Assembly (NCBI GenBank): GCA_964551035.1
Contig: CAZKBK010000007.1
Span: 1-64,000, forward strand
DNA length: 64,000 nt
From: Chryseosolibacter sp964551035
GTDB lineage: Bacteria > Bacteroidota > Bacteroidia > Cytophagales > Cyclobacteriaceae
Reading direction: 5' to 3'
Shown here: in pieces, positions 26,337-34,877 of the stretch
Layout: each line of letters begins with the position of its first letter
Numbering within the stretch: the first letter of the stretch is position 1
Notes under the pieces: model-generated
What the model was told of the DNA's origin: nothing
Seen by the model: the letters and a program-made list of their open reading frames with translations, nothing else
Databases searched by the model: none
Made by a program: the position numbers and the translations under genes

Positions 26337-26635
26337 AAGCTGGTGTTTTTTTGACAATTTTCGAATAAAGACCAAATAGCCCCGCGCCAGGTTGCACTGG
26401 GTGCCGCTTTTATTTTAGACGCAGCGAAGGCTTCCCGGGTTACGCCTCGATCCGGCGCAATTCACCCTGCCTTGCTTCGCCCGCGCGTTCTGTTATTCCC
26501 TGCCGTCGATTCCGCCCGGACCGGTAAGGGACGCGGCTGCGCACAGCGCGGACATTTAGACCTGAGCGCCGGAAATAAAGGCGCCCAAAGCGCGCAGGTG
26601 TCCCAAAGTCAACAACATTGTATCTTGGGGCGCGT
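26337..26635. other. divergent intergenic region
   Basis: About 300 bases between the starts of the DUF2807 and YigZ genes. The part next to DUF2807 is A+T-rich (likely promoter); the middle is G+C-rich with no convincing reading frame, repeat or hairpin. An 87-codon frame at 26440-26703 on the minus strand overlaps YigZ and does not look coding. Confidence 0.5.
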
Positions 26636-27247
26636 ATGCGGATTTTTTCATTCAGAACGATAGCACAGGCGGCGACGGGGACATACAAGGAAAAAGGAAG
26701 CAAGTTCCTGGCCTTCGCCTACCCGGTTGACAACGAGGAAATGATCCGGCATCACCTTGACCACCTTCGCAAGGCGTACTTTGACGCGCGCCACCACTGT
26801 TTTGCCTGGGTGCTGGGCCCGGAACGTACGTTGTTCAGGGCCCATGACGACGGCGAACCCAACCACTCGGCGGGTGATCCGATCCTGGGCCAGCTTCGTT
26901 CGCGGCAACTCACCGACGTTCTGGTTGTCGTCGTGCGATATTTTGGTGGCACGAAGCTCGGGGTGGGCGGACTGATAAACGCCTACAAGACAGCGGCGGC
27001 AGACGCGCTCGAACATGCGGTCATCGTCGAGCGTGAGGTGGTGGGAAGCCTGTCCATCGTTTACAATTACAGTTCGAGTGCAGAGGTGATGAAAATGGTG
27101 AACGACTTCAATCTAAAAGTCATCCACCAGTCCTTCGATGCTGCGTGCACCCTCCGGGTTGCGTTCGGTGTCCGTCATGAAGCGGCGTTGCGGGAGCGTG
27201 TGGAACGCCTCAAAGCGCTGGGGCACATTACGGAAACCGGAGAATGA
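26636..27247 (+). CDS. YigZ/IMPACT family protein
   Basis: A 203-residue protein of the YigZ/IMPACT (UPF0029) family. The N-terminal domain has the hallmark ARHHCFAWVLG, HDDGEPNHSAGDPILGQL and VVRYFGGTKLGVGGL stretches; the C-terminal ferredoxin-like domain follows. Eukaryotic IMPACT modulates translation control through GCN1; YigZ's role is undefined, with nucleic acid or GTP binding suggested. ATG at 26636 (MRIFSF) is preferred over one at 26618. It converges with the DoxX gene, about 10 bases apart. Confidence 0.85.
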   Translation: MRIFSFRTIAQAATGTYKEKGSKFLAFAYPVDNEEMIRHHLDHLRKAYFDARHHCFAWVLGPERTLFRAHDDGEPNHSAGDPILGQLRSRQLTDVLVVVVRYFGGTKLGVGGLINAYKTAAADALEHAVIVEREVVGSLSIVYNYSSSAEVMKMVNDFNLKVIHQSFDAACTLRVAFGVRHEAALRERVERLKALGHITETGE

Positions 27248-27256
27248 TTGGTCCGG

Positions 27257-27718
27257 CTAGGTCCTTTTTTCCGTTGCCCTCAACACGAGCCTGTCCAGGG
27301 AATAGAATCCGCTGCCGCTAATCGCGAGGGGAATCGCCAGGCCGAACACGAGGAGGTCGAACTCGAACCCTTCACCTCCCGCGCGGTTGCCGAACCAGTT
27401 CATAAAGAACCCGTTTTGCGCGTGATCGAAGTAAAAAGCTCCCGCGAAGATCATGAGCATGGCTATACTCATAAAACGTCCGAGAAAACCCAGCAACAGG
27501 GCAATGGCTCCAAAGCTTTCACCCATGATTACAAGGAAGCCGAGCACCCAGGGGAGTTCCAGGTTGTGCGTGAAATACTCCATGGTTGCCGCAAATCCAA
27601 AACCATCAAACCATCCAAATAGTTTTTGCGCGCCGTGCGCAAAGACGACCGCACCCAACGCCGTCCGCATAATCAAGAGAGACACGTCGGACTTTCTTTC
27701 AAGAAAACTCGTTTTCAT
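27257..27718 (-). CDS. DoxX family membrane protein
   Basis: A 153-residue protein with four hydrophobic helices, of the DoxX/DoxD-like family. Signatures are LLIMRTALGAVVFAHGAQKL and GESFGAIALLLGFLGR, and GAFYFDHAQNGFF precedes the third helix. Family members occur in respiratory or redox-stress membrane complexes, but most, like this one, have no defined activity. ATG at 27718 (MKTSF) chosen over an upstream in-frame start. It follows the SnoaL-like gene by 13 bases, probably in one transcript. Confidence 0.85.
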   Translation of the reverse strand: MKTSFLERKSDVSLLIMRTALGAVVFAHGAQKLFGWFDGFGFAATMEYFTHNLELPWVLGFLVIMGESFGAIALLLGFLGRFMSIAMLMIFAGAFYFDHAQNGFFMNWFGNRAGGEGFEFDLLVFGLAIPLAISGSGFYSLDRLVLRATEKRT

Positions 27719-27731
27719 GTGATCCTTATCC

Positions 27732-28085
27732 TTAGTTCCCATAAAAAAATTGTTCATGGATGATCAGCCCGTCCTTCCATTGCTGTACCGACACCTGTGT
27801 GTACTTCCGTTCACCCCACTGCTTGTGGTTGTAGTCGTAGTACCAGATAACGGCGGACATATCCTTGCCAGTGGCCACGCCCCGTACTTCGGCCGTCCGC
27901 AAATCCGTTACGTTGCTGAAGAATTCAATTTCCCTTTGGCGGTTGGCTTCCTTGCCGCGCGTTGGAGGCAGGTCATTTTCCTGCATCGCCACATCGGGAT
28001 GATAGAACGTTTCAAACGCCTCCAGGGGCCTTCCTCCCAGGACCATCTCGTTCAGGGCGGAAATCTTTTCGCTAATTGTTTTCAT
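27732..28085 (-). CDS. SnoaL-like (NTF2 fold) protein
   Basis: A 117-residue single-domain protein of the SnoaL/NTF2-like superfamily: an alpha-helical start (ISALNEMVLGGRPLEAFETF), then YHPDVAMQENDLPP and alternating strands ending QWKDGLIIHEQFFYGN. Such proteins bind or isomerise small hydrophobic compounds. It lies between the Crp-like and DoxX genes in a minus-strand cluster. Ligand unknown. Confidence 0.75.
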   Translation of the reverse strand: MKTISEKISALNEMVLGGRPLEAFETFYHPDVAMQENDLPPTRGKEANRQREIEFFSNVTDLRTAEVRGVATGKDMSAVIWYYDYNHKQWGERKYTQVSVQQWKDGLIIHEQFFYGN

Positions 28086-28170
28086 TCTGTTTTTTCAGGC
28101 AAAAGTCGGCGGTCGCCATGTGCGGCGCATTGACAAAAGGCAGGAAATAGTCTTGACAAAAATCAAGATC

Positions 28171-28743
28171 TCAACGCCGGGCGCGTCGGATCCGGCTGAT
28201 GGTCTCAGGGGCAATTCCGAGGAATGACGCGATCTGGTGTTGGGGAATTCGTTGTTCGAGGTCGGGAAATCGATTGATGAACCCGAGATACCGTTCCTCC
28301 GCGGTCTGGCTGATGTTGGTGATGATGCGTTTTTGGTGTGCTATGAAAGCGTTTTGAAGCATGATGCGAAAGAAACGTTCGAACTTGGGCACCTCGCGGT
28401 ACAACCTTTCCAGGTCCGATTTTTCAATACTCAGTATCTCCGTGTCTTCCAACGCGTCGATGTTCTGCGTAGCCGGTGTCTCCGTCAGAAAACTATACAG
28501 GTCCGAAATCCACCAATCCTCCATCCCAAACATGGCAACGTGCTCTTCCCCGTTCGCATCAACGGTATAGGCGCGCAACAGTCCGCGAATCACAAAGTTG
28601 TCGTATCGTGCCACATCGCCAGCCTGCAGAATGTACTGGCGCTTCCTGAACGTGCGGTGTTTCAACAACGAAATAAAGAAATCTCTTTCACCCTCCGTTA
28701 GCGCAACATGCCGTCCAACATTAGCAAGTATGAGGTCGTACAT
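28171..28743 (-). CDS. Crp/Fnr family transcriptional regulator
   Basis: A 190-residue regulator with a cyclic-nucleotide-binding-type beta roll (about 15-120; for example RQYILQAGDVARYDNFVIRG) and a C-terminal helix-turn-helix (QHQIASFLGIAPETISRIR). There are no Fnr-type iron-sulfur cysteines. The cAMP-binding arginine motif is not evident, so the ligand is unclear. ATG at 28743 gives the usual length. Its gene starts 8 bases after the MFS stop; the pair likely forms one operon that may be self-regulated. Confidence 0.88.
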   Translation of the reverse strand: MYDLILANVGRHVALTEGERDFFISLLKHRTFRKRQYILQAGDVARYDNFVIRGLLRAYTVDANGEEHVAMFGMEDWWISDLYSFLTETPATQNIDALEDTEILSIEKSDLERLYREVPKFERFFRIMLQNAFIAHQKRIITNISQTAEERYLGFINRFPDLEQRIPQHQIASFLGIAPETISRIRRARR

Positions 28744-28750
28744 AACACCA

Positions 28751-30004
28751 TTAATGCGTTGTCGATGTGGGGACTGGCGCTTCCTGTGCCGCCCCAATCG
28801 TCCGCTTGAGGCTCCTCCGGGCCAGCAGCGCACTTACCACGGTGAGCACACCGCCCAGCAGCATGGCGGCGCCCGGGAAATAGATATCCGTTGACGGAGA
28901 CGTAAAATGCGCAAACAAGAGACTGTTCATGACCAAGGGGCCAAAGATCGACGTGAGGCTCATGAGGGATGTGAACCCACCTTGCAATTCACCCTGCTCA
29001 GTCGGCGGGATCGTATTTGACATGATCCCCTGCAACGCCGGACCGGCGATTCCGCCAAGACAATATACCACGGTGAACGCGTACATCATCCAGCCTTGCG
29101 CCGCGATGGCGTAAAGAAAAAATCCAGCCGCATACAGACCGAGCCCAATGTAAACGCTACGCCGCTGGCCGATTTTAGGGATGAGCACGCGGATCAACCA
29201 TCCCTGCACGATCGCCGAAAGCAATCCCACCACCGCAAGAGACGCGCCGATCTGACCTTCCGACCATTTAAACTTCTCGATGGTATAGTAAGCCCAGTTG
29301 CTCTGCACCGCATGCGCCGCCAGGTAGAGTAGCGCAAGCGAAGCAAACAGCCCTGCGATGACTTTGTACCTGAACAGGCTGCGCAGCGTTCCGATGGGAT
29401 TCGCCCGCCTCCAATCGAACTTTCTTCGGTTGGCCGGCTTTAGCGACTCCGGGACAAAGAAGAAACCATAAAGCCAGTTAACGAAAGTGAGGCCCGCGGT
29501 CACAAAGAACGGCATCCGCAGCCCCCAGTCGCCGAGGAGGCCGCCGATCAGCGGCCCAATGATGAAACCAAGTCCGAAGGCAACGCCAATGAGGCCAAAA
29601 TTCTGCGCTCGTTTTTCCGGCGGGCTTACGTCGGCAATGTAGGCACCTGCGGTGGTAAAGCTTGCTCCCATCACGCCGGCAATGACGCGGCCCAGGAACA
29701 GCCATGCGAGCGTTGGCGCAAACGCCGTGATGAGGTAGTCAATGGTAAAGCCGAACAGCGAAGCCAGAAGGATCGGGCGTCTTCCATACCGGTCGCTCAG
29801 GGCGCCCACAACGGGCGCACAAATGAACTGCATGATCGCGTACGCCGCAATAAGCCATCCGCCATAGTTGGAGGCCTCGCTTACCGTTCCACCCGACACT
29901 TCCATGATCAAACCGGGCACGACCGGAATGATGATACCCCATCCGGTGATATCGATGAGTAACGTTACAAAGATGAATCCGAGGGAAGCGTTCCGTGATC
30001 GCAT
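28751..30004 (-). CDS. TCR/Tet-type MFS efflux transporter
   Basis: A 417-residue 12-helix major facilitator of the TetA-like (TCR/Tet) group. Motif A is GALSDRYGRRPILL; helix 1 has the Tet-type DITGWGIIIPVVPGL; helix 5 has GVAFGLGFIIGPLIGGLLGD. Predicted to expel a drug or metabolite in exchange for protons. This architecture is common in Bacteroidetes and does not by itself imply tetracycline resistance. First gene of the cluster with the Crp-like regulator. Confidence 0.88.
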   Translation of the reverse strand: MRSRNASLGFIFVTLLIDITGWGIIIPVVPGLIMEVSGGTVSEASNYGGWLIAAYAIMQFICAPVVGALSDRYGRRPILLASLFGFTIDYLITAFAPTLAWLFLGRVIAGVMGASFTTAGAYIADVSPPEKRAQNFGLIGVAFGLGFIIGPLIGGLLGDWGLRMPFFVTAGLTFVNWLYGFFFVPESLKPANRRKFDWRRANPIGTLRSLFRYKVIAGLFASLALLYLAAHAVQSNWAYYTIEKFKWSEGQIGASLAVVGLLSAIVQGWLIRVLIPKIGQRRSVYIGLGLYAAGFFLYAIAAQGWMMYAFTVVYCLGGIAGPALQGIMSNTIPPTEQGELQGGFTSLMSLTSIFGPLVMNSLLFAHFTSPSTDIYFPGAAMLLGGVLTVVSALLARRSLKRTIGAAQEAPVPTSTTH

Positions 30005-30091
30005 GTGGTGTTGGCTGGCAGAGAAATGTCTTCAAAAAAAAAATAAGGGCGACAAATGTAATATTTCAAACGCTATGGTCCAACCTGGCTG

Positions 30092-30829
30092 CTAGACTCC
30101 CAGTACGGATTTTAGCCTGGTGTATCCGGCTTTGCTCAGCGGCACCCTGACCCCGCTTTTCAGCAGCGCAACGTGGGTATCCTTTTCGAGCGGCTCTATT
30201 CGCGTGAGCTGGGACAATTGGATGATGTACGAGCGGTGAACCCTGACAAAATGCGCCGGGTCAAGGCTCTTTTCATAAAACGCCATCGTCTTCTTCTTGA
30301 GAAACATCTCCGCAGGCGTATAGATTTTCACGTAGTCGTCATACGCCTCAATGTAGGTGATCTCATTTACAGGTATGATGCGGATGTTGCCGCCCTCCCG
30401 CACCACCACGCGGTTGCGCTCTTCGGGCTGCCGGATGTCGTCGTTGAGGGCGGGTGAGGGTCGGGGTTCGTCGCGCAAATGTTGCGAACGCCACTTTTGC
30501 ATCGCCTTGTCGAACCGCTCCTTACTGAAAGGCTTTAGGAGGTAGTCAATGGCGTGCGCCTCAAAGGCCTTGATGGCATATTCGTCGAAGGCCGTTGTAA
30601 AAATTACTGCCGGCGGTGTTTCAATGAGTTCCAGCATTTCAAAGCCGTTGATCTTCGGCATCTGGATGTCGAGAAAGATCAGGTCCGGGTTGTAATGCGC
30701 AATCGCCTTCACACCCTCGAAGCCGTCGTTGCATTCTTGAACGACCTCGATATCCGGATAATCGCGCAGGTACTCAACCAAAATACTCCGGGCGAGGGGT
30801 TCATCGTCGATGAGCAGCGTCTTGATCAT
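30092..30829 (-). CDS. LytTR response regulator
   Basis: A 245-residue response regulator: receiver domain (1-120) with the acidic pocket LLIDDEP, phosphoacceptor Asp54 in FLDIQMPK, then TTAFDEYAIKAFEAHAIDYL and the Lys of LLKPF, and a C-terminal LytTR DNA-binding domain (about 140-245; ITYIEAYDDYVKIYT, FVRVHRSYIIQL). It starts 4 bases inside the end of the kinase gene (ATGA overlap), so the two form a coupled pair. Target promoters unknown; its own operon is likely. Confidence 0.93.
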   Translation of the reverse strand: MIKTLLIDDEPLARSILVEYLRDYPDIEVVQECNDGFEGVKAIAHYNPDLIFLDIQMPKINGFEMLELIETPPAVIFTTAFDEYAIKAFEAHAIDYLLKPFSKERFDKAMQKWRSQHLRDEPRPSPALNDDIRQPEERNRVVVREGGNIRIIPVNEITYIEAYDDYVKIYTPAEMFLKKKTMAFYEKSLDPAHFVRVHRSYIIQLSQLTRIEPLEKDTHVALLKSGVRVPLSKAGYTRLKSVLGV

Positions 30830-31857
30830 GAGGTTTGGGGTACTTTAATTAATGTGATGAAGGTATGGTCGACCTGTCGTGTTTGCAGCAGGTCATTTCG
30901 GGCGTAGAGCAAATAGAGCCTGCGTTGGACCGAAGTCAGACCGAAGCCTGTGCCCTGGCGGGGCTTCGCCGTCGCGGGGTCGAACGGATTTTCTACCACA
31001 AGGGAGAGCATGCCGTCGTTCTTTTTTGCGCGGATGGCGATCGTCGTCTCACCCGTGGTGTCGTACAAGCCGAACTTGATCGCATTTTCGACGACCGGTT
31101 GCAACAACAGAGAGGGCAATTTCATCATCAGTGTTTCTTCTTCCCGCTCCACTTCCGTTCTCAGGCGATGTCCGAAACGCACTTTCTCGATTTCGAGGTA
31201 AAGCTGGAGGTGCTCCAATTCCTCACCCAGCGTCACCAATTGCTGATCGTCTTTTCGCAAAGTGCCGCGAAGGAAATCGGAGAGTTGCTGAATCATCCTG
31301 CGCGCCTCCTCCGGACGAGCGCCGGCAAGGGCACTGATGGAGTTCAGGCTGTTGAAAAGGAAATGCGGGTGCAACTGTTGCCGCAGCCGCATCAGCTCGG
31401 CGTCGCGGGCAAGTTTCTCCATGCTTTCCTTCCGGCTGCGCGAGGCCTGCTCTTCCTGTTGGGAGAACCACAACCAACTCAGCGCGGTGACAAGCGCCAT
31501 CATCAACCAGATATAAAGTCCCCTGATCAGCAACGAACGCTCCACGAAGGCTACATAGGTGGCTTCATCGCTCACCAGCAGGACGACGAGGTATTCCGTG
31601 GCAAAAACACATAGCAAGGCCAACGCGATGCTCATCCCGACGCGAACAGCCTGACCCGGCTGGTAATATCGCATCACCAGGATCATCTCGTATCCGGCAA
31701 AAGCGATCAGCAGGTTGGTGATCGCCGCATCGCCAAAGCTGACGATCCAATCCAGGTCAAAGGTAAACTGGAGGGCAAAAGCCTGGAAGACGATCCAGGC
31801 CAGGCACCACACCAGGAAGAAGAGACTGAGTTTTCGATATGACGCGCCTTGAACCAC
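30826..31857 (-). CDS. LytS-type sensor histidine kinase
   Basis: A 343-residue histidine kinase. About four membrane helices fill residues 10-130, a short coiled coil follows, then the His_kinase domain with the phosphorylated His in QQLHPHFLFNSLNSISAL. The ATP domain has LLLQPVVENAIKFGL (N box) and GTGFGLTSVQRRL (G box). No extracellular sensor domain is visible, so the membrane region may sense lipids or the partner LiaF-like protein. Third gene in an operon with LiaF-like, DUF4288 and LytTR genes. Confidence 0.92.
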   Translation of the reverse strand: MVQGASYRKLSLFFLVWCLAWIVFQAFALQFTFDLDWIVSFGDAAITNLLIAFAGYEMILVMRYYQPGQAVRVGMSIALALLCVFATEYLVVLLVSDEATYVAFVERSLLIRGLYIWLMMALVTALSWLWFSQQEEQASRSRKESMEKLARDAELMRLRQQLHPHFLFNSLNSISALAGARPEEARRMIQQLSDFLRGTLRKDDQQLVTLGEELEHLQLYLEIEKVRFGHRLRTEVEREEETLMMKLPSLLLQPVVENAIKFGLYDTTGETTIAIRAKKNDGMLSLVVENPFDPATAKPRQGTGFGLTSVQRRLYLLYARNDLLQTRQVDHTFITLIKVPQTS

Positions 31858-31866
31858 TTCGATGTT

Positions 31867-32211
31867 TTACATGGTTTCAACATTCCGGCGAAGGAGTATC
31901 GCCTTCTGGTGCACGCAGTGAATGTAGGAGTTCGCTTCTTTGGTCTCATGGATATGCGAATACACCTCCATACCATCCTCCAGACCAATGAGCGGAATGA
32001 TCTCCGATACATTGATGAATTCCCACTTCACGGTGTTATGCCGGTCATTGAGAAACGAATCCTCTTCTCCGAGCCCAAGAACGCGTGCTTTTACCAGCGC
32101 CTCTTCCAAGTCCTCCGCCGAGATCAGCCGCAGTTGCTCATCGAACTGCGGCGTATGATCTGTATTCTCAGCGGTAATGTTGAAGACAATCTTTGCAATG
32201 TACCAGTTCAT
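31867..32211 (-). CDS. DUF4288 protein
   Basis: A 114-residue soluble protein matching the DUF4288 pattern: NWYIAKIVFNI at the start, EQLRLISAEDLEEALVKA, LGLGEEDSF and VKWEFINVSEI. Function is unknown in the family. It lies 9 bases upstream of the kinase gene and 38 downstream of the LiaF-like gene, so it may be an accessory part of that signalling system. Confidence 0.75.
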   Translation of the reverse strand: MNWYIAKIVFNITAENTDHTPQFDEQLRLISAEDLEEALVKARVLGLGEEDSFLNDRHNTVKWEFINVSEIIPLIGLEDGMEVYSHIHETKEANSYIHCVHQKAILLRRNVETM

Positions 32212-32249
32212 AATGAAGAACAGATAAATGATCGTGATGAATTTTTACG

Positions 32250-33005
32250 CTAGTAGCTCTTGATATCGATTCCGCCGAAGATGCAGGTACCTTTCAGCAC
32301 GAGGATCTTGTTTTGCTCGATGGTCGATGTGTCCGTGAGCAGTGGACGTTTGTCCTCCACGCCGCCGAAGATCGCGACCATGTCTTCGGTCTGAACTTTC
32401 CAGTTGGCCGGCACCAGTAATTTTGTGCCGCCGAAGACCTGCGTGAGTTCGAGTACCACCTTGCCGTTGATATCCGCCTGCATCAGGTTAATGTCGGTGC
32501 CACCGAAAACGGTGACCGCTTCGCCGCCCAGGAAATTTTTCGACACGACATTCTTTTTCACGCCGCCGAAAACAACAGCTGAATCAAGCACATCGGCACC
32601 GTCCGTTTGCGGCTGCGTCCCTTCCCACTTCCTGTACTTCGTGTCATCGCACCTGCGCGACGACCGGAAGATCATATAGAGTCCCGCGACAATGATCAAA
32701 GCCGGCCAGAGGTAATCTGAAAGATCAAAGTAGTAGAACCGATCCAGAAGGAGGACGGACCCGATGACCACGGGGATAAGCCATACAATTCCCTTGAAAG
32801 AATGGCGGACGCCGAGATAAAGACCCAGCACAATGAGCGCCGTATGCCAGGAGAATATCCAGCCCGGGAGGTAAAAACCGGCCTGACGGAGCAGTATGAC
32901 GACGCCAACGACCACAATGATAAGTCCCCCAAAAAGGCGGCCCTTGTGGTTCCGCGGAGACTTGTTCGTCTCGCGTGTCTCAGGTGTTTGATTTAAAGTT
33001 TCCAT
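32250..33005 (-). CDS. LiaF-like membrane protein
   Basis: A 251-residue protein: a cytosolic N-terminus, about four membrane helices at 25-125 (FGGLIIVVVGVVILL onward), then a soluble C-terminal domain with repeated FGG motifs (VVFGGVKKN, AVTVFGGTDI, TQVFGGTKL, VAIFGGVED, CIFGGIDI), the LiaF/cell-wall-active-antibiotic-response domain. LiaF in Firmicutes restrains the LiaS kinase and responds to envelope damage. ATG at 33005 is chosen; the longer frame upstream is not coding-like. First gene of the operon with the LytS/LytTR pair. Confidence 0.85.
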   Translation of the reverse strand: METLNQTPETRETNKSPRNHKGRLFGGLIIVVVGVVILLRQAGFYLPGWIFSWHTALIVLGLYLGVRHSFKGIVWLIPVVIGSVLLLDRFYYFDLSDYLWPALIIVAGLYMIFRSSRRCDDTKYRKWEGTQPQTDGADVLDSAVVFGGVKKNVVSKNFLGGEAVTVFGGTDINLMQADINGKVVLELTQVFGGTKLLVPANWKVQTEDMVAIFGGVEDKRPLLTDTSTIEQNKILVLKGTCIFGGIDIKSY

Positions 33006-33126
33006 AGCTGTCAATGTTTTAACCAAATATACGGGCGTTCGACACCCGTGTACACGACAGATAGGCCGGTAAAGGACGACGGTAGGTGAATGGAGGGTTG
33101 GCGTCGGTGAAAGAAAAAAGGTTTGG

Positions 33127-33729
33127 TTAGGGCCTGATATAGTCAAATTGAGCCAAAGCCTGGTACGCCTTGGCAAGACTTGGGGCGCGAACGCTTGCTC
33201 TCTCGACACTCCAGTGGCTTGAGATGAATTGCATAAGTCTGTGATTATAATTTGGGCCAACCCTAGCATATGGGCTAAGTGGCACAATGTCCTCCCTGAC
33301 TGATCGCTTCCGGGACCTCCTGGCAAGGTCAATTAATGTCTGTTTGGGGTTAGGGTCGGCTTCTGGATTATCAGAGAAATAGGAACGTGCAATTCCCAGA
33401 AATGTTGAAAGTCCGTCTATGTCGGCCAGAAGCCATGCTTCGACTTCTTTCACAGCCACTCGGAAAATCAGGTTGGGAGCAGGTACAACAGTAAGCCATT
33501 CGTTGATGAGAGCCGGAGCGCAGTCATATTGATCCAAATCAGTCAGTACAAAGAAGGGCGACCCCATTGACGCCTGATTAAACCCATTGATGTTTACCTT
33601 GATATACCCAAATCCGTTCCCTCCATAAGATTGCCCGAGGAAATACTTATCGCCAAACGATTCGACTAATTTGGTCATGATAAATTCGCTCACCGCATCT
33701 TCGGACACAAGGCAGATGGGAACCGGCAT
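33127..33729 (-). CDS. DUF4276-like TOPRIM protein, partner of AAA ATPase
   Basis: A 200-residue protein resembling DUF4276/TOPRIM-type partners of ATPases. The acidic residues expected of a TOPRIM metal site can be placed: Glu10/Asp11 (LVSEDAVSE), Asp64-x-Asp66 (FVLTDLDQYDC) and the family-like RVAVKEVEAWLLADIDGL (Glu95, Glu97, Asp103). It may be a metal-dependent nuclease effector. A TTG at 33735 overlaps the ATPase stop; ATG at 33729 is the other start. Codon use is more A+T-rich than in neighbours. Substrate not known. Confidence 0.7.
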   Translation of the reverse strand: MPVPICLVSEDAVSEFIMTKLVESFGDKYFLGQSYGGNGFGYIKVNINGFNQASMGSPFFVLTDLDQYDCAPALINEWLTVVPAPNLIFRVAVKEVEAWLLADIDGLSTFLGIARSYFSDNPEADPNPKQTLIDLARRSRKRSVREDIVPLSPYARVGPNYNHRLMQFISSHWSVERASVRAPSLAKAYQALAQFDYIRP

Positions 33730-33731
33730 CG

Positions 33732-34877
33732 TCAAAAGCCAAGAGTAAGTTGATTGATATTTTTCGGCTTTGTTCTAGGGAGAATGGCTGCGGCTGGTGT
33801 CATCCCGCCATCGAGCATTCCTCTTACCTCTGGTATCCCGGATGCAATTCGGATTACAGTGCCTTCTGAAGTAGGCTCCAGCAAAAGAATCTCGTCAAGA
33901 GAAATCCCACGATCATTCAGCAAGTCAGCGCTATGGGAACTTAGAATTACTTGCCTCCTTTTGGGACGGATTAATTTGTGAATCAAGGCAGGGATTTGCG
34001 ATACAATGGCGCTATTCAGCGATAACTCTGGTTCTTCCAATAAAAGTAGGCCGTCGCCCTCCTGTAACGACCAAAGCAATCCAATCAATCTTAAAGTTCC
34101 ATCAGAGAATTGCTCCTCGGTTTGCTTGCCTGCCTTTGGGCGCCAATGCTCATACACGGCTTCAAGGTGTGGTCGGCCATTTTCTTGTGTATACTTGAAT
34201 TCTCGGAATTGCGGAACAGCAATCTTAAGCGCTTGCTCAATCTTACGAAGCCACGCATTCCTGGTCTTTTCATTCACTTTCGATATTCGATCCAGAAATC
34301 CCTTACCAAAAGGATCGCCAGGCAAATCTGGACCGGTAAACGACTGCGGGTGTTTTAATAACTGTGGGACAAGATGGAGGTACACCGTACTTTCAAGAAA
34401 CTTATTTATGTCACGGAAGGGCTTGTTGGCGTTGATCTGCTCTAAGTGAGTTTGTGTTAACCTTTCTTGATCCCGTTCATCATCCTTGTTCGGACGGTCA
34501 AGAATAAGTTGCATTCCTTCGTACACTCGCTCATGAGTTAAAAGTGGAAGCCTATATCCGCGAATCTCCTGTTTAATACCAATAGAGTACCTCCAGACAG
34601 GTTCCAACTCGCCGTGCTCGGAAATATGGATTTCGATCTCGACATTTGGATTCTGTCTCGCGGCCAAACAACGAATTTTCGATATACCACCACGTTCCGT
34701 CACTGCTTTTTGCAGTCCGCCCCCTGGCTTTGATATGTCTCGTAAAAATCGAAACACATCCAAGAAATTGGACTTCCCAGACGCATTTGGACCAACGACA
34801 AACACTCGGTCTTTGATTGGTACATCCACGTCCTTAAAATTCTTCCAGTTCCTCAGTACAACTTTAGATATATACAT
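33732..34877 (-). CDS. AAA family ATPase (RecF/SMC-like, AAA_21)
   Basis: A 381-residue ABC-like AAA ATPase. Walker A is GPNASGKS (29-36), the signature-like FSDGTLRLIG lies at 257-266, Walker B LLLLEEPELS at 277-286 and the switch His is in ILSSHSADLL (about 315). The insert between them is too short for a long coiled coil. ATPases of this kind are the sensor half of several defence modules. It is coupled by overlap to the TOPRIM-like gene. Two 60-base samples counted by hand gave 43% and 48% G+C, below the flanks, which suggests acquisition. Confidence 0.85.
   Translation of the reverse strand: MYISKVVLRNWKNFKDVDVPIKDRVFVVGPNASGKSNFLDVFRFLRDISKPGGGLQKAVTERGGISKIRCLAARQNPNVEIEIHISEHGELEPVWRYSIGIKQEIRGYRLPLLTHERVYEGMQLILDRPNKDDERDQERLTQTHLEQINANKPFRDINKFLESTVYLHLVPQLLKHPQSFTGPDLPGDPFGKGFLDRISKVNEKTRNAWLRKIEQALKIAVPQFREFKYTQENGRPHLEAVYEHWRPKAGKQTEEQFSDGTLRLIGLLWSLQEGDGLLLLEEPELSLNSAIVSQIPALIHKLIRPKRRQVILSSHSADLLNDRGISLDEILLLEPTSEGTVIRIASGIPEVRGMLDGGMTPAAAILPRTKPKNINQLTLGF

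Noticed and set aside
26440..26703. 87-codon minus-strand gene opposite the YigZ start
   Set aside because: Arg-rich composition, overlaps the YigZ N-terminus, and shows no recognisable motif.
28751..30004. Tetracycline resistance determinant
   Set aside because: Belongs to the broad TCR/Tet MFS group, but nothing in the sequence or its neighbours shows tetracycline specificity.
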